Assembly (NCBI RefSeq): GCF_039673065.1
Contig: NZ_JBDJKW010000003.1
Span: forward strand, 1 to 64,000
Reading direction: 5' to 3'
DNA: 64,000 nucleotides
Origin: Allobosea sp039673065
GTDB taxonomy: Bacteria > Pseudomonadota > Alphaproteobacteria > Rhizobiales > Beijerinckiaceae
Below the pieces are notes generated by a model. It ran no database searches and was not told the origin of the DNA. It worked only from the letters and a program-made list of their open reading frames with translations. Both the position numbers and the translations under genes were made by a program. Within the stretch, counting starts at the first letter, position 1, and every line of letters begins with the position of its first letter. Below are positions 33,548-41,162 of the stretch, piece after piece.

Positions 33548-34975
33548 TCAGCTGCCCGCGCCGGCCTCGCCGAGCGCCTTGAACAGGAAGGTCCGGCCCG
33601 AGCGGTAGTCGTAGTCCGGATCCTCCCAGGCGATCATCTTGCCGGGGTTGAGCAGGCCCTGCGGGTCGGCCTCGCGCTTGAAGGCGAGCTGGACCTCGTC
33701 GGTCTGCTTCATGCCGCCCTCCTCCAGCGTGTAGCGGTGGGGGTTGAAGATCGGCGCGCCCATCTCCTCATGGATCGCCATGATCTCCTCCAGCCGCTCC
33801 TCGCTGGTGAAGCGCACCATCGGCAGGCCGAAGCAGGTGACCTTGCCGTCGAAGCGGACGAATTCGAGATGGCAGGTCACCTCGTCGCCGAAGCGCGCAT
33901 GGATCGCGTCGACCAGCTCGACCTGGTTCGGGAAGGGATAGAGCACCTGGAGATAGGTGATGCTCGGATCGACGCGCAGCGCCCGCAGCGTGGTGTGGTT
34001 CCAGGCCAGCTCATAGCTCGGCGGCAGGCCCTTCGCCTCCTCCGGCGTCAGCGTGTCGGAGCGCATCAGCAGCTGCGAGCCGCGGAAGCGCTGGGCGAAG
34101 GCGAGCAGCGAATCGAGCGCGAAATCGGCGACCATCACCAGCACGCAATGGCTGTTGCGCGGGATGAACTTGCGATGGCGCAGGAAGTAGTCGTGCGGCG
34201 CCGGCGCGGCGACCACGGCGAGGTTCTTGAGCGCCAGCCCGTCCTGCTCGCCGAGCGCATTGGCGAATTCGGTGGCGCCGCGCAGCGTGTCGAAGCCCAT
34301 GATCACGTCGACCCAGGCATAGGCCGGGCCGAGCGGCATCTCGACCTCGGTGATGATGCCGTTGGTGCCGTAGGCATGCGCCACCTTGTGCAGGTCCTCG
34401 CCCTGGAGCTCGAGGATGCGCGGGCTCGCCTCCATGGTGGCGACGCGCAGGCGGATGATGTTGCCCCAGTCGCGCAGGCCGCCCCATTTGATCGAGCCGA
34501 CACCGCCCGAGCCGCCGGCGACGAAGCCGCCGACCGAGGCCGTGTGGTAGGTCGAGGGGTGCAGGCGGATCTCCTGGTTCGAATGCGCCCGCGTCTCCGC
34601 GTCGATCTTCGAGAGGATCGCGCCCGGCTCGGCGACATAGCGGCCGGCCTCGATGCGCTTGACCTTGTTGAAGCCCGAGAGGTCGAGCACGACGCCGCCC
34701 GAAAGCGGCATGGCCTGGCCGTAATTGCCGGTGCCGGTGCCGCGCGGCGTCACCGGGATGCCGAGCGCATGCGCCGCCGCCAGCACCCGCAGCACCTCCT
34801 CCTCGCTGGTCGGCGAGACGACGATGTCGCCGACGACATGGTCGAGCTGGCGCTTCAGCGTCGGCGAATACCAGAAGAAGTCGCGGCTCTTCTGCTTGAC
34901 CAGCGCCGGGTTCTCCTCGGTCCGGATCCCGTCGAGGCGGCTCTTCAGGGCGGCGATGTCGTAACGTGCGGTCAT
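33548..34975 (-). CDS. FAD-linked oxidase (GlcD / vanillyl-alcohol-oxidase fold)
   Basis: 475 residues. A PCMH-type FAD domain spans about residues 40-220, with the pyrophosphate loop TPRGTGTGNYGQAMPLSGG near residue 83 and SVGGFVAGGSGGVGSIKWGG near 145. A C-terminal cap ends in the family's GLLNPGKMIAW signature near 448. Relatives oxidise 2-hydroxy acids, phenols or sugars. No Fe-S motif and no signal peptide are present. The start at 34975 overlaps the amidohydrolase stop by four bases (ATGA), so the two are coupled. The upstream extension of this frame to 35212 is antisense-type sequence inside the amidohydrolase gene and is rejected. Confidence 0.88.
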   Translation of the reverse strand: MTARYDIAALKSRLDGIRTEENPALVKQKSRDFFWYSPTLKRQLDHVVGDIVVSPTSEEEVLRVLAAAHALGIPVTPRGTGTGNYGQAMPLSGGVVLDLSGFNKVKRIEAGRYVAEPGAILSKIDAETRAHSNQEIRLHPSTYHTASVGGFVAGGSGGVGSIKWGGLRDWGNIIRLRVATMEASPRILELQGEDLHKVAHAYGTNGIITEVEMPLGPAYAWVDVIMGFDTLRGATEFANALGEQDGLALKNLAVVAAPAPHDYFLRHRKFIPRNSHCVLVMVADFALDSLLAFAQRFRGSQLLMRSDTLTPEEAKGLPPSYELAWNHTTLRALRVDPSITYLQVLYPFPNQVELVDAIHARFGDEVTCHLEFVRFDGKVTCFGLPMVRFTSEERLEEIMAIHEEMGAPIFNPHRYTLEEGGMKQTDEVQLAFKREADPQGLLNPGKMIAWEDPDYDYRSGRTFLFKALGEAGAGS

Positions 34976-36303
34976 GCTCGGCTGCTCATCAGGTGATCGA
35001 GGTCGCGATAGTCCGGGAGGGTGCGGTCGATGGCGCGGCCGGCGACCAGCACGGTGCGGTCGGCCTGCGGCCGGGCGAAGAACTCGGTCCAGCTGCGCGC
35101 CCGGGTCAGGATCATGTCGGCCGGGCCGCCTGGCGCCAGCGTGCCGGCCCCGTCGAGCCCCATCACGGCGGCCGGCTCGCGGGTGATCGCCCGCACCCAG
35201 TCGCTCTCGCAATGGTCGAGCTGGAGGATGCGCGTGCCCTCACGCAGCACCTCGACCAGGTCGAGGTCGCCATAGGCGTAGAAGGGATCGCGCGTATTGT
35301 CGGAGGCGATCATCGCCGGCACGCCGGCCGCCCGCAATTCGTGCAGGGCGGTGACGCCGCGCCAGCGCGGGGTGCGACCGCGGCTGCGGTCCTGCAGGTA
35401 CATGTTGCACATCGGCAGCGAGACCACGGCGATGCCGGCCTCGCGCACCTTGGCGACGATGCGCGCCTCGTCCTGCGGCGCCTGCAAGGCCAGCGAGCAG
35501 CAATGGCCGGCGAGGATACGCCCGCCGAAGCGATGGCGCAGCGCCGCATCGGCGATGTGCTCGAGCGAGCGCGCCGCCGGGTCGTTGGTCTCGTCGACAT
35601 GGAAGTCGAGGTCGAAGCCATGCGCGATCGCTGTGCTAAACAGCGTGTCCAGCGCCGCATCGAGCTCCGGGATCATATAGGTGACGCAGCCGAGCAGCCC
35701 GTCGCCATGGCGGGTGACCGCATCGACGATCACGGCCATGTGCGCGGCATCGGCGACGAGCTCGACCCCGAAGAGCGGCGTGGCCTGCAAGGCGATGCGG
35801 CCGCGCCACTCCGCCCGCATCTCGGCGAAGACCGGCCAGGAGATGCCGATCTGCGCGCCGATCGAATCGAGATGGGTGCGGATCGCGGCGGTGCCGTGCG
35901 CCTGCGCACAGCGCAGGCCGAACGCCATGCGCGAGCGCAGGTCCTCCGCGCTCCAGTTCGCCTCGCGGTCGGCGCCGACCGCCGAGAGCGCGCCGGCGAA
36001 GGTGCCGTCGGGATTGGGCTGGCGCGGCCAGATATGGCCCTTGTCGAGATGGGTGTGCACGTCGACCAGCCGCGGCAGCACGATACCACGGTCGAGGTCG
36101 AGCACGGCTCCGCCGTCCGGCAGGCTGTCGGTGCCGGCCGGCAGCAGCGAGGCCAGCCGCCCCCCGGTGACGGCGATATCGGTGAGCGCGAAGCCGTCGG
36201 CATCGCTCGCCACGGTCGCGGCGTCGATCAGGCAGGCGGGCACCCTGGCATTGCGCAGCAGATAGTCCGCGGCGTCGGGGATTGCGGCGAAGCCGGTCGT
36301 CAC
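34972..36303 (-). CDS. Amidohydrolase of the cytosine deaminase (CodA) type
   Basis: 443 residues from GTG 36303, which has GGAGA nine bases upstream. Metal-binding landmarks are VDVHTHLDKGHIW near residue 80, FHVDETNDPAARSLEHIA near 240, GHCCSLALQ near 272 and SDNTRDPFYAYGDLDLVE near 335. These match CodA-like deaminases, which hydrolyse cytosine, isoguanine or other N-heterocycles. Linked FAD oxidase and quinone reductase genes make breakdown of a non-standard heterocycle more likely than pyrimidine salvage (inference). The ATG at 36399 would add a basic, low-complexity leader and is not preferred. Confidence 0.86.
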   Translation of the reverse strand: MTTGFAAIPDAADYLLRNARVPACLIDAATVASDADGFALTDIAVTGGRLASLLPAGTDSLPDGGAVLDLDRGIVLPRLVDVHTHLDKGHIWPRQPNPDGTFAGALSAVGADREANWSAEDLRSRMAFGLRCAQAHGTAAIRTHLDSIGAQIGISWPVFAEMRAEWRGRIALQATPLFGVELVADAAHMAVIVDAVTRHGDGLLGCVTYMIPELDAALDTLFSTAIAHGFDLDFHVDETNDPAARSLEHIADAALRHRFGGRILAGHCCSLALQAPQDEARIVAKVREAGIAVVSLPMCNMYLQDRSRGRTPRWRGVTALHELRAAGVPAMIASDNTRDPFYAYGDLDLVEVLREGTRILQLDHCESDWVRAITREPAAVMGLDGAGTLAPGGPADMILTRARSWTEFFARPQADRTVLVAGRAIDRTLPDYRDLDHLMSSRA

Positions 36304-36672
36304 GTCTGTCGTCTCCGGCTCGCCAATCCGCCCTCGCCCCGGCCCGAAGCGCCGGCGCGGCGCAGGATGCGGCCTCGGGTAGCCACGATCAAGCGCCATG
36401 CCCCGGCGACCGCATCGGCGTGAAGCGCCGCGGGGCCATCTCGCTGGCGCGGATATAAGCGCAACTGGCAGACGGCGCCCAGCCCCGGACCGATCGGAAC
36501 CGGCACCGCCCCCTCCTTGTCCACCGCATCACGTCGCCGGAAGAGCCGCCGGGCCGGCATTTAAGGCCGAAGATCGCCGACTCGCGCCGCAGTCGCGGGT
36601 CTTCGCCCCTTGTCGCCTTCGCCGCAATGCAGCATGAGAGACGCAATCCTTTCGCAGCATCGGGGTTTCGCC
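36304..36672. other. Intergenic region between amidohydrolase and folD genes
   Basis: About 370 bp between divergent genes, holding both promoters. No clear -35/-10 pair, dyad or RNA structure stands out, and short frames crossing it lack ribosome binding sites. I see nothing that can be supported as a gene. Confidence 0.4.
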
Positions 36673-37533
36673 ATGACCGGACAGGCGCGCATCATCGACG
36701 GGAAGGCCGCGGCGGCCGCCCTGCGGGCCGAGATCGCGACGGAGGTCGCGGCGCTGACCACCTCCGGCCGCCCGGCCCCCGGACTGCACGTTGTCCTCGT
36801 CGGCGAGGACCCGGCCAGCCGCGTCTATGTCGGCTCCAAGGAAAAGCAGGCGGTCGAGGTCGGCATGGCCTCGGTCGTGCACCGCATGCCGGCCGAGACC
36901 GGCGAGGCCGAGCTGCTCGCCAAGGTCGCGGCCTTCAACGCCGACCCCGCGGTCGACGGCATCCTGGTTCAGCTGCCGCTGCCGAAGCATATCGACGTCG
37001 ACAAGGTGATCGAGGCGATCGACCCGGCCAAGGACGTCGACTGCTTCCACCCGGTCAATGTCGGGCGCCTCGCCGCCGGCCAGGGCAAGCTCATCCCCTG
37101 CACCCCGCTCGGCGCCATGCTCCTGCTGAAGCAGGTGCTGCCCTCGCTCGCCGGGCTCGAGGCCGTGGTGATCGGCCGCTCCGGCATCGTCGGCCGGCCG
37201 ATGGCGCAACTGCTGGTCCAGGCCGACTGCACGGTCACCATCGCCCATTCGCGCACCCGCGACCTGCCGGAGGTGCTGCGCCGCGCCGACATCGTCGTCG
37301 CCGCCGTCGGCCGCCCGCATTTCGTCAAGGGCGCCTGGATCAAGCCGGGCGCCACGGTGATCGATGTCGGCATCAACCGCCTGCCGGACGGCAAGCTCGC
37401 CGGCGACGTCGACTATGCCGAGGCGCTGACGGTCGCCGGTGCGATCACCCCGGTTCCGGGCGGCGTCGGCCCGATGACCATCGCCTGCCTGCTGCGCAAC
37501 ACCCTGACCGCCTACCGCGAGCGGCGCGGCTGA
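36673..37533 (+). CDS. folD: Bifunctional methylenetetrahydrofolate dehydrogenase/methenyltetrahydrofolate cyclohydrolase
   Basis: 286 residues. Tyr52 and catalytic Lys56 lie in VYVGSKEKQAVEVG. VDGILVQLPLPKHID near 94, the KDVDCFHPVNVGRL segment near 120, the NADP motif GRSGIVGRPMAQLL near 170 and the ending PGGVGPMTIACLLRNT near 262 are standard FolD signatures. It supplies 10-formyl-THF from 5,10-methylene-THF for purine and fMet synthesis. The start at 36673 fits the family. An upstream in-frame ATG at 36610 is less likely. It ends at a bidirectional terminator shared with lpd. Confidence 0.96.
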   Translation: MTGQARIIDGKAAAAALRAEIATEVAALTTSGRPAPGLHVVLVGEDPASRVYVGSKEKQAVEVGMASVVHRMPAETGEAELLAKVAAFNADPAVDGILVQLPLPKHIDVDKVIEAIDPAKDVDCFHPVNVGRLAAGQGKLIPCTPLGAMLLLKQVLPSLAGLEAVVIGRSGIVGRPMAQLLVQADCTVTIAHSRTRDLPEVLRRADIVVAAVGRPHFVKGAWIKPGATVIDVGINRLPDGKLAGDVDYAEALTVAGAITPVPGGVGPMTIACLLRNTLTAYRERRG

Positions 37534-37564
37534 GCAGCCTGCCGCCTCACGGCCATCGACCAGC

Positions 37565-37601
37565 AAAAAGCCCCCGGCGAACGGCTCGCCGGGGGCTTTT
37601 T
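37565..37601. terminator. Bidirectional rho-independent terminator between folD and lpd
   Basis: A 12-bp stem (AGCCCCCGGCGA and its complement, 8-nt loop) is flanked by A5 on the left and T5 on the right, so it works on both strands. It lies between the convergent folD and TCA-cycle cluster. Confidence 0.95.
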
Positions 37602-37640
37602 CGTCTGAGGGGTTAAGACGCGCACCAGGCGCGCCCGCCC

Positions 37641-39044
37641 TCACATATGGATGGCGCGCTTGTCGACGGCGAGCGCCGCCTCGCGGACCGCCTCGCCCAG
37701 CGTCGGATGCGCGTGGCAGGTGCGGGCGAGATCCTCGGAGGAGCCGCCGAACTCCATCAGCACGGTCACCTCGGCGATCAGGTCGCCGGCATGGGGGCCG
37801 ATGATGTGGCAGCCGAGCACGCGGTCGCTCTCGGCGTCGGCCAGGAACTTCACGAAGCCGTCGGAATGCTTCATGGCGCGGGCGCGGCCATTGGCGGTGA
37901 AGGGGAACTTGCCGACCTTGTAGGCGACGCCCGCGGCCTTCAGCTCCTCCTCGGTCTTGCCGATCGCGGCGACCTCGGGGGCGGTGTAGACGATGCCGGG
38001 AATGGCGTCGTAGTTCACATGGCCGGCCTTGCCCGCGATGATCTCGGCCACCGCCATGCCCTCGTCCTCGGCCTTGTGGGCCAGCATCGGGCCGCGCACC
38101 ACGTCGCCGATCGCGTAGATGCCGGGGACGTTGGTGCGGAAATGGTCGTCGATCACCACGCGGCCCTTTTCGAGCGCCACGCCGGCCTTGTCGAGGCCGA
38201 GCCCCTCGGTGTTCGGGCGGCGCCCGATCGCGACCAGCACGACATCGGCCGCGAGCGTGCTCGCCGCGCCGCCGGCCGCCGGCTCGACTGTGACGGAGGC
38301 GCCCTTCTTGCCTGTCTCGACCTTGGTGACCTTGGTGCCGAGATGGAAGGTGAAGCCCTGCTTCTCCAGGATGCGCTGGAACTGCTTGGCGACCTCGCCG
38401 TCCATGCCCGGCAGGATCCGGTCGAGATATTCGACGACGGTGACCTTGGCGCCAAGACGCGACCAGACCGAGCCGATCTCGAGCCCGATCACCCCGGCGC
38501 CGACCACGACGAGCTCCTTCGGCACGGAGGCGAGCTCGAGCGCGCCGGTCGAGGTGACGATCGTCTTCTCGTCGGTCTCGACGCCCGGCAGCGGGGCCGA
38601 TTCCGAGCCGGTGGCGATCACGATCGCCTTGGCGTCCAGCTCCTGGGTCTTGCCGTCCTCGCCGGTGACGACGACCTTGCCGGCCGCCGGGATGCTGGCG
38701 GTGCCGTGGAAGGGCTCGATCTTGTTCTTCTTCAGCAGGAAGCCGACGCCGTTGACGTTGGCGTCGATCGTCTCCTGCTTGTGGGTCATCATCTGCTTGA
38801 GGTCGAGCTTGGGCGTGCCGACCACGACGCCGAGCGCCGGGAAGGTATGCGCGGCTTCCTCGAACATCTCGGAGGCGTGCAACAGCGCCTTGGACGGGAT
38901 GCAGCCGACATTGAGGCAGGTGCCGCCATGGGTCTTGCGCTTCTCGACGACCGCGACCTTGAGGCCGAGCTGGGCGGCGCGGATGGCGCAGACATAGCCG
39001 CCGGGGCCGGTTCCGATGACGACGAGATCGTAGGCCGCAGCCAT
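37641..39044 (-). CDS. lpdA: Dihydrolipoyl dehydrogenase (E3)
   Basis: 467 residues. The FAD motif GTGPGGYVCAIRAAQ is at 11-25, the redox disulfide Cys43-Cys48 is in GGTCLNVGCIPS, the NAD motif VVVGAGVIGLEIGSVW is near 180, and the catalytic His446 is in CHAHPTLGEAVREA. It reoxidises lipoamide on the 2-oxoglutarate dehydrogenase E2 using NAD. It is the last gene of the mdh-sucCD-sucAB cluster, but is separated from sucB by a short-chain dehydrogenase gene. ATG 39044 follows AAGGAAGGATGTCACC. Confidence 0.96.
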   Translation of the reverse strand: MAAAYDLVVIGTGPGGYVCAIRAAQLGLKVAVVEKRKTHGGTCLNVGCIPSKALLHASEMFEEAAHTFPALGVVVGTPKLDLKQMMTHKQETIDANVNGVGFLLKKNKIEPFHGTASIPAAGKVVVTGEDGKTQELDAKAIVIATGSESAPLPGVETDEKTIVTSTGALELASVPKELVVVGAGVIGLEIGSVWSRLGAKVTVVEYLDRILPGMDGEVAKQFQRILEKQGFTFHLGTKVTKVETGKKGASVTVEPAAGGAASTLAADVVLVAIGRRPNTEGLGLDKAGVALEKGRVVIDDHFRTNVPGIYAIGDVVRGPMLAHKAEDEGMAVAEIIAGKAGHVNYDAIPGIVYTAPEVAAIGKTEEELKAAGVAYKVGKFPFTANGRARAMKHSDGFVKFLADAESDRVLGCHIIGPHAGDLIAEVTVLMEFGGSSEDLARTCHAHPTLGEAVREAALAVDKRAIHM

Positions 39045-39082
39045 GGTGACATCCTTCCTTGCTGACGGGTGCGGGGCTGCGC

Positions 39083-39826
39083 TCAGCGCCCGCCCGTCAC
39101 GTTCAATACGGTTCCGTTGGTGTAGGAGGCCTCGTCGGAGAGCTGCCAGGCGATCGCCTGCGCCACCTCTCGCGCCGTCCCCTCCCGCTTCATCGGCAGC
39201 TGGTCGCGGATCTGCGCCACGCGGTCGGGCTGGCCGATGCTGGCGTGGATCTCGGTGTCGATGATGCCGGGGCGCACCGCGTTGACGCGGATGCCCTCGG
39301 CGGCGACCTCGCGGGCGAGGCCGAGGGTGAACACGTCGATCGCGCCCTTCGAGGCGGCGTAGTCGACATATTGCCCGGCGCCGCTGAGCACGGCGGCCGC
39401 GGAGGACAGGTTGACGATCGCGCCGCCCTGCCCGCCATGGCGGGTCGACATCCGCTTCACCGCCTCCCGCGCGCACAGGAAGCTGCCGGTGACGTTGACC
39501 CGCAGCATCCGCTCGATGCGCGCGGCGCTCATCTCGTCGAGCCGGCTCTGCATGTCGACGATGCCGGCATTGTTGACGAGCGCGGTGAGGCGCCCGAGCC
39601 GGTCGGCCGCGGCGAAGATCGCCAGCACGTCGGCCTCGCTGCCGACGTCGCCCTTCACCGCCACGGCCTGGCGGCCATGGGCGTTGACGGCAGCGACCGT
39701 CTCCTCGGCGGCACGGGCGTCGGCATTGTAGTTGACGACGACGTCATAGCCGCGCTCGGCCAGGAGGACGGCCGTCGCCCGGCCGATGCCCCGGCTGCCG
39801 CCGGTCACGATCGCGATGCCAGCCAC
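39083..39826 (-). CDS. Short-chain dehydrogenase/reductase inserted in the 2-oxoglutarate dehydrogenase cluster
   Basis: 247 residues from GTG 39826, which has a strong AAGGGAGG site. The NAD(P) motif is TGGSRGIGRA near residue 8, NNAGIVD is near 87, and the catalytic pair is Tyr156-Lys160 (YAASKGAIDVF), with the RPGIIDTEIHAS segment near 185. Absence of an early acidic residue and the NYNADARAAEETV segment suggest NADP preference. It is like FabG-type or glucose-dehydrogenase-like SDRs. It lies 25 bp downstream of sucB and 38 bp upstream of lpd on the same strand, so it is cotranscribed. No role in the TCA cycle is known for it. Confidence 0.88.
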   Translation of the reverse strand: MAGIAIVTGGSRGIGRATAVLLAERGYDVVVNYNADARAAEETVAAVNAHGRQAVAVKGDVGSEADVLAIFAAADRLGRLTALVNNAGIVDMQSRLDEMSAARIERMLRVNVTGSFLCAREAVKRMSTRHGGQGGAIVNLSSAAAVLSGAGQYVDYAASKGAIDVFTLGLAREVAAEGIRVNAVRPGIIDTEIHASIGQPDRVAQIRDQLPMKREGTAREVAQAIAWQLSDEASYTNGTVLNVTGGR

Positions 39827-39851
39827 GCCCGCCTCCCTTCAGCCGTTCGTC

Positions 39852-41126
39852 TCAGAGGTCGAGGACGAGGCGCGCCGGGTCCTCCAGCGCCTCCTTGATG
39901 CGCACGAGGAAGGTCACGGCCTCCTTGCCGTCGACGATGCGGTGGTCATAGGAGACCGCGAGATACATCATCGGGCGGATGACGATCTGGCCGTTCACCA
40001 CCACCGGACGCTCCTGGATCTTGTGCATGCCCAGGATCGCCGACTGCGGCGCGTTCAGGATCGGCGTCGACATCAGCGAGCCGTAGACGCCGCCATTCGA
40101 GATGGTGAAGGTGCCGCCCTGCATCTCCTCGATCTTGAGCTGGCCGTCGCGGGCCTTCTTGCCATAGGCCGCGATCGTCTTCTCGACGCCGGCGATCGAC
40201 AGCTCGTCGGCATCGCGCACCACCGGCACCACCAGGCCCTTGTCGGTGCCGACGGCGACGCCGACATGATAGTAGTTCTTGTAGACGATGTCGGTGCCGT
40301 CGATCTCGGCATTGACCGCCGGAATCTCCTTCAGCGCCTGCACCGCGGCCTTCACGAAGAAGCCCATGAAGCCGAGCTTCACGCCGTGCTTCTTCTCGAA
40401 CATGTCCTTGTACTGGTTGCGCAGCGCCATCACCGTCGACATGTCCACCTCGTTGAAGGTGGTCAGCATCGCGGCGGTGTTCTGGGCTTCCTTCAGGCGG
40501 CGCGCGATGGTCTGGCGCAGCTTGGTCATCTTCACGCGCTCTTCGCGCGAGGCGTCGTCGGCGACAGACGGGGCCCGGACCTGCGCCGGTGCCGGGGCGG
40601 GCGCCGCGGCAGCGCCGCCGGTCGCGATCGCGGCCAGCATGTCGCCCTTGGTGACGCGGCCATCCTTGCCCGAAGCCGGGACGGAGGACGGGTCGACGCC
40701 GCTCTCGGCGGCGAGGCGCGCCACGGCCGGGCCGGAATCGCCGGCCTTGGTCGCGGGCTGCACCGGGGTGTCGCCGGCGACCGCGCCGGCCTTGGCCTGC
40801 GCTTCGGCCGAGGTCGAGGCGCCCGACTTGCCGGCGGCCTGCGCCACGGCGGTCTCGTCCTTCTTCGGCGCGGCGGCGGCAGCGGCGCCGCCCTCGCTGA
40901 TCGAGCCGAGCAGCGCGTTGACGCCGACGGTCTCGCCCTCCTTGGCGACGATCTCGCCGAGCACGCCGGCGGCCGGCGCGTTGACCTCGAGCGTGACCTT
41001 GTCGGTCTCGAGCTCGACCAGGGGCTCGTCGGCCTTCACCGCCTCGCCGGGCTTCTTGAACCACTTGCCGATCGTGGCCTCGGAAACGGATTCGCCGAGG
41101 GTCGGAACGCGGATTTCGGTCGCCAT
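39852..41126 (-). CDS. sucB: Dihydrolipoyllysine succinyltransferase, E2 of 2-oxoglutarate dehydrogenase
   Basis: 424 residues. An N-terminal lipoyl domain has Lys43 in ETDKVTLEV. An Ala/Pro-rich linker follows, then the peripheral subunit-binding domain at about residues 137-175 (AVARLAAESGVDPSSVPASG), a second linker, and the catalytic domain at about 195-424, with His395 and Asp399 in the YDHRIVDG motif. It carries the succinyl group from E1 to CoA. It lies 36 bp downstream of sucA, which is the usual order. The single lipoyl domain is standard for this enzyme. Confidence 0.96.
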   Translation of the reverse strand: MATEIRVPTLGESVSEATIGKWFKKPGEAVKADEPLVELETDKVTLEVNAPAAGVLGEIVAKEGETVGVNALLGSISEGGAAAAAAPKKDETAVAQAAGKSGASTSAEAQAKAGAVAGDTPVQPATKAGDSGPAVARLAAESGVDPSSVPASGKDGRVTKGDMLAAIATGGAAAAPAPAPAQVRAPSVADDASREERVKMTKLRQTIARRLKEAQNTAAMLTTFNEVDMSTVMALRNQYKDMFEKKHGVKLGFMGFFVKAAVQALKEIPAVNAEIDGTDIVYKNYYHVGVAVGTDKGLVVPVVRDADELSIAGVEKTIAAYGKKARDGQLKIEEMQGGTFTISNGGVYGSLMSTPILNAPQSAILGMHKIQERPVVVNGQIVIRPMMYLAVSYDHRIVDGKEAVTFLVRIKEALEDPARLVLDL

Positions 41127-41162
41127 GTCAGGCCTCTTGTTCGTGTCTTTGTCAGGCGAAGG

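Noticed and set aside
37621..37640. A further small gene between folD and lpd
   Set aside because: Only the bidirectional terminator and a short GC-rich spacer are present.
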